NCBI GenBank assembly: GCA_046294265.1
Contig: JBKBKC010000013.1
Coordinates: 1-64,000 of the forward strand
DNA from: JBKBKC01 sp046294265
GTDB lineage: Bacteria; Pseudomonadota; Alphaproteobacteria; Rhodobacterales; Rhodobacteraceae
DNA length: 64,000 nt
Direction of reading: 5' to 3'
This document shows positions 1 to 7,993 of this stretch, one piece after another. The position numbers and the translations under genes were made by a program. Within the stretch, counting starts at the first letter, position 1. Every line of letters starts with the position of its first letter. Under the pieces are notes generated by a model. It had not been told where the DNA came from and made no database searches. It saw only the letters and a program-made list of their open reading frames with translations.

Positions 1-2
1 GC

Positions 3-800
3 CGCGCGGCACGGGCTGCGCGCGGGGCCACCGGCACCGGCGCGCGGCACAAGGGCAACCGGCGCGGCCGCCCCCTGCCCCCCCGCGCGGGCCACCCCGA
101 CGGCCAGTCGCGGCTCGACCCCGTGGCCACCCTGCGCGCCGCCGCCCCCTGGCAAACCATACGCCGCCGCCTGACACCCGACCGCACCGGGGTCCTGATC
201 CGGCGCGAGGATTTCCGGCTGCGTCGGTTCCAGGAAAACTCCGACCGCGTGCTGATCTTCGCCGTCGATGCCTCGGGATCGGCCGCCTTCGCCCGGCTGG
301 CCGAGGCCAAGGGCGCGGTGGAGATCCTGCTGGCCCAGGCCTATGCCCGGCGCGACCATGTGGCGCTGGTGTCCTTTCGCGGGGCAGCCGCCGAGGTGAT
401 GCTGCCCCCCACGCGGTCCCTCGTGCAGACCAAGCGGCGGCTGGCGGGCCTGCCCGGCGGCGGGGGCACGCCTTTGGCCGCAGGATTGCGCGCGGCGGTG
501 GAGCTCGCGCGGCTGGCGCAGGGGCGGGGGATGACGCCCACCATCGCGGTCCTGACCGACGGGCGGGCCAATGTGGCGCTCGACGGGCGCGGGGACCGGC
601 CCATGGCCATGGCCGAGGCCGCCCAAATGGCCCGCGCGCTGCGCACGATGGGGCTGCCCGCCGTGGTCATCGACACCGCGATGCGCCCGCAACCCGACCT
701 GCGCAGCCTCGCCGATGCCATGGGCGCGACCTATCTGCCCCTGCCAAGGGCCGATGCGCGGGCGATGGGGCGCGCGCTGTCGGCGGCGCTGGGGGACTGA
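3..800 (+). CDS. bchD: Magnesium chelatase subunit D, C-terminal part (5' end outside window)
   Basis: The reading frame is open from base 3, so the gene starts upstream; about 265 C-terminal residues are present. BchD forms the AAA+ motor with BchI that drives Mg insertion into protoporphyrin IX by BchH, the first committed step of bacteriochlorophyll synthesis. What is visible is an Arg/Pro-rich basic linker followed by a von Willebrand A (integrin-I) domain with a complete MIDAS: DASGS, the Thr of GGGGTPL, and the Asp of LTDGRAN. It is followed four bases later by bchO, the usual bchID-O arrangement. bchI would be expected just upstream of the window. Confidence 0.95.
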   Translation, partial: RAARAARGATGTGARHKGNRRGRPLPPRAGHPDGQSRLDPVATLRAAAPWQTIRRRLTPDRTGVLIRREDFRLRRFQENSDRVLIFAVDASGSAAFARLAEAKGAVEILLAQAYARRDHVALVSFRGAAAEVMLPPTRSLVQTKRRLAGLPGGGGTPLAAGLRAAVELARLAQGRGMTPTIAVLTDGRANVALDGRGDRPMAMAEAAQMARALRTMGLPAVVIDTAMRPQPDLRSLADAMGATYLPLPRADARAMGRALSAALGD

Positions 801-804
801 CGCG

Positions 805-1704
805 ATGACAGAGGCCCCGCAGGGCAGCGCGCGTCCGGTGGGCCTGCCCGCCGACTGGCCGCATCATGCCGCCTCGCGCCTGGTGATGAGCCGCCCGCAC
901 CGATGGCATGTGCAGGTGATGGGGAAAGGCCCCGTGCTCCTGATGCTGCATGGCGCGGGGGGGGCGGGGATGTCCTGGCGGGGGCTGATGCCGCTTTTGG
1001 CCGGACACTACCGGCTGGTGGTGCCCGACCTGCCGGGGCAGGGCTACACGCGGGCCGGGCGCAGCGACCGGTTCGGCCTCGATCCCATGGCCGAGGACCT
1101 GCTGGCGCTCTGCGCGCGGCTGGAGGCCCCGCCGGTGGCGGTGATCGGCCATTCGGCGGGGGGCGCGATCGCGCTGCGGCTGGCCGAGATGGCGCCTTTG
1201 CGCGCCGTGGTGGGGGTGAATGCCGCACTCGGGGTGTTCGGGGGCCTTGCGGGGGTGATGTTCCCCTTCCTCGCCCGCACGCTGCATGCCGCCCCCTTCG
1301 TGCCGCAACTGGTGGCGCAGGCGACGGGGACGACGGCGCGGGTGGCGGCGTTGCTGGCCTCAACCGGATCGCGGGTGGATGCGGAAGGGGTGGAGCTGTA
1401 TCGGCACCTGGTGGCCCGCCATGCCCATGTCGAGGGGACGCTGGCGATGATGGCGCAGTGGCGGCTGGACGCGCTCTTGTCGCGGCTGGAGACGATCACG
1501 GTGCCAACCCTGCTGGTCACCGGGGCCGGGGACCGGACGGTGGAGCCGGAGGTATCCTCGCGGGCGGCGGCGCGGATGCCGCAAGGTGCGACGGTGAGCC
1601 TGCCCGGTCTTGGCCATCTGGCGCAGGAGGAGGACGCGGGCGCGGTGGCGGCGGCGGTGCTGCCGTTTCTGGCGGACCGGGTTGGCAAAGAAAGCGCTGG
1701 CTGA
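805..1704 (+). CDS. bchO: BchO, alpha/beta-hydrolase-fold magnesium chelatase accessory protein
   Basis: The product is 299 residues from the ATG at 805, four bases after the bchD stop. It has an alpha/beta hydrolase fold: oxyanion region LHGAGG near residue 49, nucleophile motif GHSAGG with Ser117, and a C-terminal GLGH His. BchO is encoded with bchD/bchI in purple bacteria and is thought to assist Mg chelatase, but its reaction is not established. The longer reading frame that runs back into bchD is rejected because this ATG directly follows the bchD stop and gives the usual length. Transcription ends against the convergent idi gene. Confidence 0.9.
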   Translation: MTEAPQGSARPVGLPADWPHHAASRLVMSRPHRWHVQVMGKGPVLLMLHGAGGAGMSWRGLMPLLAGHYRLVVPDLPGQGYTRAGRSDRFGLDPMAEDLLALCARLEAPPVAVIGHSAGGAIALRLAEMAPLRAVVGVNAALGVFGGLAGVMFPFLARTLHAAPFVPQLVAQATGTTARVAALLASTGSRVDAEGVELYRHLVARHAHVEGTLAMMAQWRLDALLSRLETITVPTLLVTGAGDRTVEPEVSSRAAARMPQGATVSLPGLGHLAQEEDAGAVAAAVLPFLADRVGKESAG

Positions 1705-1716
1705 GAGTGAGGGAGC

Positions 1717-1815
1717 GGGGGGTTTCACACCCCCCCAGTCCATCGGTTTCTTGAACCGATGGCGAAACCGATGGACTACCCCCGTGGGATATTTGAGGAC
1801 GAAAGAAGCCGGGGG
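1717..1815. repeat. Hairpin/GGATATTT element, copy 1, with nested palindrome, between convergent bchO and idi
   Basis: A G-run/C-run hairpin (loop TTTCACA) is followed by a perfect 13-bp inverted repeat (GTCCATCGGTTTC at 1738-1750, complement at 1764-1776), then CCCCCGTGGGATATTTG and a GAAGAAGCCGG-like tail. AACCGATGG occurs three times, counting the inverted copy. Outside the inverted repeat the sequence matches the copy at 37163-37224 almost base for base. The element separates convergent genes and could end transcription both ways, although no T-run follows. Confidence 0.75.
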
Positions 1816-1829
1816 CGGAGGGAAAGCCC

Positions 1830-2387
1830 TTAGCCTGGCATCACGCGCGCTGGGGTGCGGGGGCCGAAGATGCGGTCCATATGCTCGGTCAGGTAGATGC
1901 GCAGCCAGGGCGTGTAGCGGGCGGGGTGGCGGGCGGTGTCGGCGGCGAGGTCGTAGAGATCGCGCCAGTCCACCGCCGCCACCTCGGCTGGGTTGAGGGT
2001 GAGGTCGAGCGTGGCAGGGGCCTCGGCGACAAAGACCGAAACGACCTCGTGCTCCGTCAGGCCACCGCCCACCTCGGCGCGGTATTCGACCTGGCCTCCG
2101 GGAATGAGCGACAGGCCGGTGATGCCCAGTTCCTCCTCCAAGCGGCGGCGCGCGCAGGCGGCGGCATCCTCGCCCCAGTGGGGATGGGTGCAGCAGGTGT
2201 TCGCCCAGAGGCCCGGCGTGTGGTATTTCGTCAGCGCGCGCTGCTGGATCAGGACGCGGCTGCCCTGCATCACGAAGACCGAGACGGCCGGATGGCGCAG
2301 GCCTTGGCGATGCACGTCGAGCTTGTCCATGGGCGCAAGCCCGCCATCGACCCAGGCGGGGATCATCGTGCCAAGGGGCGCGTTCAT
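1830..2387 (-). CDS. idi: Isopentenyl-diphosphate delta-isomerase, type 1 (Nudix)
   Basis: The 185-residue enzyme interconverts IPP and DMAPP, feeding the geranylgeranyl tail of bacteriochlorophyll and the carotenoids. The active-site motif NTCCTHPHWGE is present, with Cys66 at the catalytic position, followed by a Nudix-like helix (GEDAAACARRRLEEELGI). The start overlaps the bchP stop by four bases (ATGA), so the two are translationally coupled. A linked idi in the photosynthesis cluster is known from Rhodobacter capsulatus (orf176) and is not universal in the family. Confidence 0.93.
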   Translation of the reverse strand: MNAPLGTMIPAWVDGGLAPMDKLDVHRQGLRHPAVSVFVMQGSRVLIQQRALTKYHTPGLWANTCCTHPHWGEDAAACARRRLEEELGITGLSLIPGGQVEYRAEVGGGLTEHEVVSVFVAEAPATLDLTLNPAEVAAVDWRDLYDLAADTARHPARYTPWLRIYLTEHMDRIFGPRTPARVMPG

Positions 2388-3565
2388 GTCCAGCCCGGCG
2401 AGACGATGCGCAGAAGGTGCGCCATGTTCTTCAGCCCGATCTTGATGTGCGCAAGCGGCCGCGCGGCCACCAGTTTCTTGTTCATATAGGCCTCAAAGGT
2501 CAGGCGCTGCACGTCGATGTCGTGGCAGAGGCTCACGAACCGTTCGCGGCGGTCGTCCGACTGGTAATAGGCGTCCTGCATGGAGCGCAGGACCTGAAAG
2601 ACGGTCTTGTGTTCCTTCATGAAGAGCTTGCGCGCAAGCGCCAGATCACGGGTGCGGCCCGAGGCGAGGCAGGCCAGCGCTGCGGTGGCGGCGACGCGGC
2701 CCCCCACCATGGCGTAGTAAATGCCCTCGCCCGAGGAAGGCGCCACCACCCCCGCCGCATCGCCCGCCAGCACCACATCGCGGCCGTTGTCCCATGTGTC
2801 CAAAGGTTTCAGCGGGATCGGCGCGCCCTCCTTGCGGATGGTCTTGCAGCCGGTCAGGCCCGACATCTCGCGCAGGGCGGCGGTGGCGTCCTTGAGATTC
2901 ACGTCGGGGTGTTCTGTGCCCATGCCGACCGAGGCCTGATTGCCGTGCGGAAAGACCCAGCCATAGAAATCGGGGCTGATGCGGCCGTCATAGATCACGT
3001 CGCAGCGGGTGGGATCGTAGCGGTCATTGGCGGGCGGGGCGGCGATGATCTCATGGTAGGCGATGACGTAAGGAATGTCCTGCCCGCCGGGCACCTCGGC
3101 GCGGGCCACGTTGGAGCGCGCGCCATCCGCCCCGATCACGAGGCGCGTGGCGCTGCGCCGCTCTTCGCCGCTGGCCTTGTCGCGCCAGACGACATGGGTG
3201 CCCTCGGCGTCGCGCTCGATGCGCAGATAGGTGCCGGTCAGGCGGTCGGCGCCGGCGCGGTGTGCGCGGTCACGCAGGAACTCGTCGAAATGCTCACGGT
3301 CCACCATGCCGACAAAGCCGTTCTCGATGGGGATGTCCACCGCGCGGCCCGTGGGCGAGATCATGCGGGCGGTCTGGATTTTGGCCACCACCTGCGCGTC
3401 GGGGATGGCGAAATCGGCGATCAGGCGGGGCGGGATGGCACCGCCGCAAGGCTTGATCCGCCCCGCGCGGTCCAGCAGGGCCACGCGGGCGCCCGCGCGG
3501 GCCGCATCCTCGGCGGCCGTAGCCCCCGAGGGGCCGCCACCCACCACGAAGATATCATAGGACAT
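2384..3565 (-). CDS. bchP: Geranylgeranyl diphosphate reductase BchP
   Basis: The 393-residue flavoprotein reduces the geranylgeranyl tail (three double bonds) to phytyl on bacteriochlorophyll or the diphosphate. The N-terminus carries an FAD Rossmann motif (VVGGGPSGATAAEDAARAG), then CGGAIPPRL near residue 40, and a GADGARSNVAR motif near 145, as in the geranylgeranyl reductase family. It lies six bases downstream of the PucC-like gene and overlaps idi, so it is part of the leftward bchG-orf428-bchP-idi operon. Confidence 0.95.
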   Translation of the reverse strand: MSYDIFVVGGGPSGATAAEDAARAGARVALLDRAGRIKPCGGAIPPRLIADFAIPDAQVVAKIQTARMISPTGRAVDIPIENGFVGMVDREHFDEFLRDRAHRAGADRLTGTYLRIERDAEGTHVVWRDKASGEERRSATRLVIGADGARSNVARAEVPGGQDIPYVIAYHEIIAAPPANDRYDPTRCDVIYDGRISPDFYGWVFPHGNQASVGMGTEHPDVNLKDATAALREMSGLTGCKTIRKEGAPIPLKPLDTWDNGRDVVLAGDAAGVVAPSSGEGIYYAMVGGRVAATAALACLASGRTRDLALARKLFMKEHKTVFQVLRSMQDAYYQSDDRRERFVSLCHDIDVQRLTFEAYMNKKLVAARPLAHIKIGLKNMAHLLRIVSPGWT

Positions 3566-3571
3566 GGCGCG

Positions 3572-4861
3572 TCACTCCCCCGGCACCAGAGCCGCCGGAA
3601 CGGGGGCGGCCTCCCGCGGGCTGGCGAGGATGCGCAGCGCCAGCGCGGCGGCGGCAAGGAACAGCCCCGCCTCCGCCACGAAAACCAATCCGAACGCGGT
3701 GCCATCGGTCACAAGATGGCGCATCAGGTCCACCGCCACTGCGCCCGAAAGCCCGCCAAAGCCTGCGGCGATCGCCTGACCCGCGCCCCAGAGGCCCATC
3801 CGCGTGCCCTCGCGCGCGCCGCGCCCCTCGCCCGCAAGCGCCATCATCGCGCCGATGGCCGCCACCGCGAACATGCCGTTGAACACCCCCAGCGCCACAA
3901 CCGCAGGAACAAGGCCCGGCAAGGCGCCCTGCCCCAGCATGGCAATCACGCCCAGAGACGCCGCCGATCCCAGGCACCCCGCCGCAACCCAGGCGCGCAG
4001 CGACCCGAGGCCGAGGCCCGTGGCCGCGATGCCGACCAGCAGCATCCCCATGAACACCCCGCCGTTCTGCGCACCCGACAGCTGCGTGGTCTGGCCGGGG
4101 GTAAAGCCCCAGACCAGGCCCGCATAGGGTTCCAGGATCAGCTCCTGCATGAAATAGGCGGTCATCGAGAGAAACACGAAGATTGTGAAGCCGCGCGCGC
4201 GCGGTTCGGCCCAGATCTCGGCCAGACCCTGACGTAGCGGCACCGGGCGCGCCTCGGGGGCCGCCCGGGTCACCCCGCGCTCGATCCCCGCCACGGCGAG
4301 CGTGGTCAGCACCACAGCGCCTGCGCAGATCACCGCCACCACCTCGATCAGGCGCAGGGGCGTGTAAGGATCAAGGAACCCGCCCGCGACCGTGGCGGTC
4401 ACCGCAATCCCGAAGATCATCATCAGCCAGGTGATCGTGGCCGCCGCCGCCCGCCGGCGCGGATGCGTGGCCGTGGCAAGGAGCGCCAGAAGGGAGGTGC
4501 CAGAGGCCCCCACGCCTACCCCGATCAGCGCATAGGCCAGCACCGACAGCGCAAGGCCCGGCCAGAACGCGCCTTCCAGCACCATCACGCCCAAGGCCGC
4601 GAGCATCCCCCCCGCCGCAAGCACCACCATCCCGCCGATGATCCAGCGGGTGCGGTTACCCGCGGTGTCGCTGCGGTAGCCCCAGGCGGGGCGGCTGATC
4701 TGGATGCCGTAATGCAGGCCCACCAGCAGGCCCGGCAGCACCGCGGGCAGCGCCAGTTCCACCACCATAAGCCGGTTGAGGGTCGAGGTCATCAGCACGA
4801 CGATGGCCCCCAGGCTCATCTGCACCAGACCCATCCGCACGATGGACAGCCAGCTCAGCAT
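3572..4861 (-). CDS. BCD/PucC-family major facilitator protein (R. capsulatus orf428 type)
   Basis: From the ATG at 4861 the product is 429 residues with about twelve hydrophobic segments. The length matches the R. capsulatus orf428 product. PucC/LhaA-family proteins help assemble light-harvesting complexes or handle bacteriochlorophyll in the membrane; this bchG-bchP-linked member is usually assigned to pigment delivery, and its exact role is unproven. A longer frame starting at 5020 is rejected: its extra 53 residues come from a C/G-tract hairpin spacer and look non-biological. It is paralogous to lhaA at 17851. Confidence 0.88.
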   Translation of the reverse strand: MLSWLSIVRMGLVQMSLGAIVVLMTSTLNRLMVVELALPAVLPGLLVGLHYGIQISRPAWGYRSDTAGNRTRWIIGGMVVLAAGGMLAALGVMVLEGAFWPGLALSVLAYALIGVGVGASGTSLLALLATATHPRRRAAAATITWLMMIFGIAVTATVAGGFLDPYTPLRLIEVVAVICAGAVVLTTLAVAGIERGVTRAAPEARPVPLRQGLAEIWAEPRARGFTIFVFLSMTAYFMQELILEPYAGLVWGFTPGQTTQLSGAQNGGVFMGMLLVGIAATGLGLGSLRAWVAAGCLGSAASLGVIAMLGQGALPGLVPAVVALGVFNGMFAVAAIGAMMALAGEGRGAREGTRMGLWGAGQAIAAGFGGLSGAVAVDLMRHLVTDGTAFGLVFVAEAGLFLAAAALALRILASPREAAPVPAALVPGE

Positions 4862-4898
4862 GGCGCGGCCTTGCGGCAGGAAGGCCCCCCACCCCCAT

Positions 4899-5003
4899 CC
4901 CCTCCCCACGAGGGGGAGGGGAGGCATCCCCCCCCGCCCGTGGCACCAGCGGCGCAGGTCGCGCGCCTCCCTCCCCCCCCATGGGAAAGGAAGGGGGGGA
5001 GGG
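4899..5003. repeat. Two C/G-tract inverted repeats in the bchG-orf428 spacer
   Basis: The 175-base spacer contains CCCCTCCCC at 4899-4907 facing GGGGGAGGGG at 4912-4921 (4-base loop), and CCCTCCCCCCC at 4969-4979 facing GGGGGGGAGGG at 4993-5003 (13-base loop). Both would fold as strong hairpins in the leftward bchG-orf428 transcript. No T-run follows, so processing or partial termination is more likely than full termination. I see no gene in the spacer. Confidence 0.75.
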
Positions 5004-5036
5004 ATGGGAAGGGGGGGCACCGCGCAGCGTCCGCCA

Positions 5037-5945
5037 TCATGCGATTCCCCGCAGCGCGAAGGCCGAGATCATCATCCCCGCCACATACATCACCACGCCC
5101 ACGCCGTTGTACCAGGGCGCGCGGCCCTTGGGGTCACGGAAGAGCACGCGCATCGCCGCGATCTGGCCCAGGATGAGCACGAACACCGCCAGCGCATGCA
5201 GCGGCTTGCCCCAGACCAGCAGCAAGGGCACCACCACAGCCTGCGCAAGGCCCATCACCGTGCAGGCCACACGCGCCGCCACCTCGGGGCCAAGGACCAC
5301 GGGCAAGGAGCGCACACCATGCAGCCGGTCACCCTCCAGCGCCTTGAAATCATTCAGCGTCATGATGCCATGCGCACCAAAGGCGTAAAGTGCTGCAATC
5401 GTGATCACCTCAAAGGCCGGCGCCCCCGCCGCCATCACGGCCGCCCCGGTGAACCACGGCAAGCCCTCATAGCACAGGCCCACCAGCCCCGGCCCCCACC
5501 AGCCCGACCGCTTCAGCCGCACCGGTTCCGCCGAATAGGCCCAGGCCGCCAGCACGCCCGCCACCGTCGCACCGAACCCCCAGGGGCCAAGCTGCCAGCC
5601 CACCACAAGGCTGAGAACCGACATCGCCAGCGCCACATACAGCCCCCAGCGACCGGGGATGCGCCCCGAGGGGATCGGCCGGTGCGGTTCGTTCACCGCA
5701 TCCACATGCCGGTCGCACCAGTCGTTCGCGGCCTGGCTCATGCCGCAGACGATGGGCCCGGCCAGGACGATGCCCAGCAGCACCAGTCCCCAGTTGGACA
5801 GGATGTCGCCGCCAGACGACACGACCCCGCACAGATAGGCCCACATCGGCGGGAACCATGTGATGGGCTTGAGCAGCGTCAGCAGGGCGCGCGGCTCTGG
5901 CAGGCTGCGGGCCGGGGCGGACTGTGAGGTAAAGCTGACGGTCAT
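5037..5945 (-). CDS. bchG: Bacteriochlorophyll synthase (geranylgeranyl/phytyl transferase) BchG
   Basis: The 302-residue UbiA-family membrane prenyltransferase esterifies bacteriochlorophyllide a with geranylgeranyl diphosphate. The first Asp-rich motif lies in NDWCDRHVDAVNEPHRPIPS and a second conserved region is FKALEGDRLHGVRS; about eight hydrophobic segments follow. The start at 5945 puts the SLPEPRALL segment at the same distance from the N-terminus as in R. capsulatus BchG. There is no Shine-Dalgarno sequence: the start codon abuts a PpsR palindrome and a predicted promoter, suggesting a leaderless mRNA. Confidence 0.95.
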   Translation of the reverse strand: MTVSFTSQSAPARSLPEPRALLTLLKPITWFPPMWAYLCGVVSSGGDILSNWGLVLLGIVLAGPIVCGMSQAANDWCDRHVDAVNEPHRPIPSGRIPGRWGLYVALAMSVLSLVVGWQLGPWGFGATVAGVLAAWAYSAEPVRLKRSGWWGPGLVGLCYEGLPWFTGAAVMAAGAPAFEVITIAALYAFGAHGIMTLNDFKALEGDRLHGVRSLPVVLGPEVAARVACTVMGLAQAVVVPLLLVWGKPLHALAVFVLILGQIAAMRVLFRDPKGRAPWYNGVGVVMYVAGMMISAFALRGIA

Positions 5946-5946
5946 G

Positions 5947-5964
5947 TGTCAATTAAATCTGACA
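5947..5964. promoter_or_regulatory. PpsR/CrtJ operator upstream of bchG
   Basis: TGTCAATTAAATCTGACA is a perfect TGT-N12-ACA palindrome, the known recognition sequence of PpsR/CrtJ. It ends one base from the bchG start codon and covers the predicted -10 box, fitting repression under oxygen. The ppsR gene itself lies about 0.6 kb away. Confidence 0.85.
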
Positions 5965-5980
5965 ACCAGGAGTCGTTCAA
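5952..5980 (-). promoter_or_regulatory. Predicted sigma-70 promoter of bchG
   Basis: On the minus strand TTGAAC (5980-5975) is followed by 17 bases and TTTAAT (5957-5952), close to -35/-10 consensus. Seven bases further lies position 5945, the A of the bchG ATG. This is a sequence prediction; the start site has not been measured here. Confidence 0.5.
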
Positions 5981-6128
5981 GCACTTTCTGACAGGTTGCG
6001 GCATGTCGGCCGGAGGAGGACGCGCGGTGAAATGCGGAAGCGGCGGCGCTGTCGATCCGCTGTCAGGGCCTCAAGGGCGGCCCCCTCGTGGACGCACGCC
6101 TGGCGGTCCATCTCTCCGAAACAGGCAC

Positions 6129-6240
6129 GGGCCTCAGGCGCGCGGGCCTCAGGCGCACGGGCCTCAGGCGCACGGGCCTCAGGCGCACGGGCCTCAGGCG
6201 CACGGGCCTCAGGCGCACGGGCCTCAGGCGCACGGGCCGC
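6129..6240. repeat. 15-base tandem repeat array, about 7.5 copies
   Basis: The unit GGGCCTCAGGCGCAC begins at 6129, 6144, 6159, 6174, 6189, 6204, 6219 and partially at 6234. The first copy has GCGC where the others have GCAC; the rest are identical. Such near-perfect identity suggests recent slippage and a variable copy number among strains. Confidence 0.95.
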
Positions 6241-6499
6241 GCCGCTGGCCGTCGCTGTCACCAGGGCCGCCGAGCAGAACAGTGCTTGCCCCTGCCGGGA
6301 TGTTCAACGACGATCCGGGCAGGGCCGAACGGCTGGTGCAAAGGCTTCGGGTGGACGGGCTGCCGGGTCCGGCGCCAGGCATGACGGGGTCGGGCCTGCG
6401 ACACCCTCGCAAGACCCCGCACCGAGACAATTTGATCCAAACCTTGACAGATGACGAACAGGGCCAGGTCAACCCCCTGAAATGATGAGGGTGCAATTC

Positions 6500-6516
6500 T
6501 GTCCCACCGTGGGACA
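6500..6516. repeat. Short palindrome downstream of ppsR
   Basis: TGTCCCA-CCG-TGGGACA forms a 7-bp stem about 12 bases past the ppsR stop. It could end or protect the ppsR mRNA; no T-run follows on the minus strand. It resembles a PpsR site but has an 11-base spacing, one short of the required 12. Confidence 0.5.
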
Positions 6517-6527
6517 CGCCGCCCGCC

Positions 6528-7940
6528 CTATTCCTCGCCCTTGTTCACCAGCCCGTATTTGCGCAGCTTCACATACAGCGACTGCCGCGACAGGCCCAGC
6601 ATCTCGGCCGCCGCCACCCGGTTGTTGCGGGTCAGCTCCACCGCCGTCTCGATGCACATCCGCTCCACCACATCCGCCGTCTCGGCCACGATGTCCTTGA
6701 GCTTGGAGGACCCGACCAGCTCCACCACCGAACTTGCGCCTTCTTCCCCGGCAAGCCCGGGACGGCGCAGCGCATCCGCACGGCTGGCATCCCGAACGAT
6801 CAGCCCCATCACCGGATTGGGCCGGTCATCCAGCCAGGTCGCCGAGATCTCGACCGCCACCTGCGCCGAGAACACCGTCACCAGCCGCGTCGCATACATC
6901 CGCATCCGTCCGGTGCGCCGGGCATTGTCGATGAGCACCTTGAGGTCCACCGACCCACGCACCAGAAAATCCGCCAGCGACCGGCCCTTGACCGCCGCCA
7001 GCCCCGATGTGTCGGTCATGTTCAGAAAGGCGTCGTTGGCCCCCCGGATCAGCCCGTCGCGGTCGGTGAACACGATCCCGTCCACCCCGTCCGCATAAAG
7101 CCGCGCCAGCGCGTCGCCCAGATCGTCACTGGCCGCATGCACCTGCTCCACCACGTCGAGCCGGCACAACAGCAGCCGCTCCCCCGCCGCGCGGAACACC
7201 AGCGGCACCAGCATCACCCGCTTCTGGCTGCGCCGCGCCTGCATCTCGATGGGCGTGGCCCCATCGGCGGTGGCAAGGTTGGTCATCGTCTCCAGCAACT
7301 CGCCCCGCCTGCGCCCCACGAATTCCTGCGCGACGGCCGCACCCAGCAACTCGGCCCGCGTGCCCCCCAGCAGAAGTGCTGCCGCCGCGTTCAGGTCGGC
7401 AATGCGCCCCGTGGCCATGGACACCAGCAGGATCGCGTCGCGCGTCATCTCCATCAGCACGCGGTAGCGCGTGTCGATCTCGCGCTGCGCCTCATAATCC
7501 TTTTCCAGCGCCAGCTGCACCGATACCAGCTTTTGCTGGATCTCGGCGATGGCGCGCATGTCGCGCCCCAGCATCAGGACAGACCCGTCCCCCGGCAGCC
7601 GGTGCAGCGCATAGCGCACCGGAAAGCCCGCGTTCACCTGATCCTCATGCGTGATCTCGACGGCGAGCGTGGTGCCCTCGGGCGCCTCGGCCAGCTGCTG
7701 CAGGCGGCGGTCGATCTTCTGCGCGCTCTCGCTGGTCAGCATCTCGCGCAGCGGGCGACCGATCCAGCTCTCGAGGCTGCCGAAACTGCGGTGGTGTTCG
7801 TTCACCAGAACCGAGATGACCTTGCCATCCGCCGACAGATGCAGGGCGATGTCCGATGCAGTCGAGATGATCTCGGCCAACAGGTCGGGCGAGAGCATGG
7901 GCAGGGAACCGCTGGCAAGGATCACTTTGGCGTTTTTCAA
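6528..7940 (-). CDS. ppsR: Photosynthesis gene repressor PpsR/CrtJ
   Basis: The 470-residue redox- and light-responsive repressor of bch, crt and puc genes binds TGT-N12-ACA. The domains are an N-terminal PAS-like region, a Q-linker near residues 125-160, a PAS domain at about 160-260, a second PAS at about 275-390, and a Fis-type HTH at about 435-467 (NNRVAAAEMLGLSRQSLY). Both redox cysteines are conserved: Cys259 in LLLCRLD and Cys429 in VERMCIETA, matching the pair known from R. sphaeroides PpsR and CrtJ. It lies 53 bases downstream of aerR, so the two are probably co-transcribed. Confidence 0.97.
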   Translation of the reverse strand: MKNAKVILASGSLPMLSPDLLAEIISTASDIALHLSADGKVISVLVNEHHRSFGSLESWIGRPLREMLTSESAQKIDRRLQQLAEAPEGTTLAVEITHEDQVNAGFPVRYALHRLPGDGSVLMLGRDMRAIAEIQQKLVSVQLALEKDYEAQREIDTRYRVLMEMTRDAILLVSMATGRIADLNAAAALLLGGTRAELLGAAVAQEFVGRRRGELLETMTNLATADGATPIEMQARRSQKRVMLVPLVFRAAGERLLLCRLDVVEQVHAASDDLGDALARLYADGVDGIVFTDRDGLIRGANDAFLNMTDTSGLAAVKGRSLADFLVRGSVDLKVLIDNARRTGRMRMYATRLVTVFSAQVAVEISATWLDDRPNPVMGLIVRDASRADALRRPGLAGEEGASSVVELVGSSKLKDIVAETADVVERMCIETAVELTRNNRVAAAEMLGLSRQSLYVKLRKYGLVNKGEE

Positions 7941-7993
7941 GACCGGGTCCGATCATTCATCTTCGTGCCTGTCGGTGCCCTGCGGCACTGCCC

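Larger units (their letters stand above)
5946..6527. other. Gene-free 582-base spacer between bchG and ppsR
   Basis: The spacer holds the bchG promoter/operator, a 15-base tandem repeat array and a palindrome close to the ppsR stop. Long open frames cross it on both strands, but only because the repeat unit is a multiple of three and GC-rich; the translations are low-complexity (GPQAH or APEAR repeats) and none has a convincing start. I see no gene. Confidence 0.7.

Noticed and set aside
571..804. Longer form of BchO reaching into bchD
   Set aside because: It is a shadow frame of bchD; the ATG at 805 follows the bchD stop by four bases.
2417..4237. 606-codon plus-strand frame opposite bchP and orf428
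   Set aside because: His/Arg/Ala-rich antisense shadow; both minus-strand genes are clearly conserved families.
4862..5020. N-terminal extension of the orf428-type protein
   Set aside because: It would translate the C/G-tract hairpins; the ATG at 4861 gives 429 residues, matching the known homologue.
5946..6485. Long open frames through the 15-base tandem repeat (for example a 179-codon plus-strand frame)
   Set aside because: All frames are open because the unit is a multiple of three; the products are low-complexity repeats, overlap the bchG operator, and lack a Shine-Dalgarno or any recognisable sequence.
6500..6516. TGTCCCACCGTGGGACA as a further PpsR operator
   Set aside because: Spacing between TGT and ACA is 11, not 12, and it lies after the ppsR stop and not at a promoter; a hairpin is more likely.
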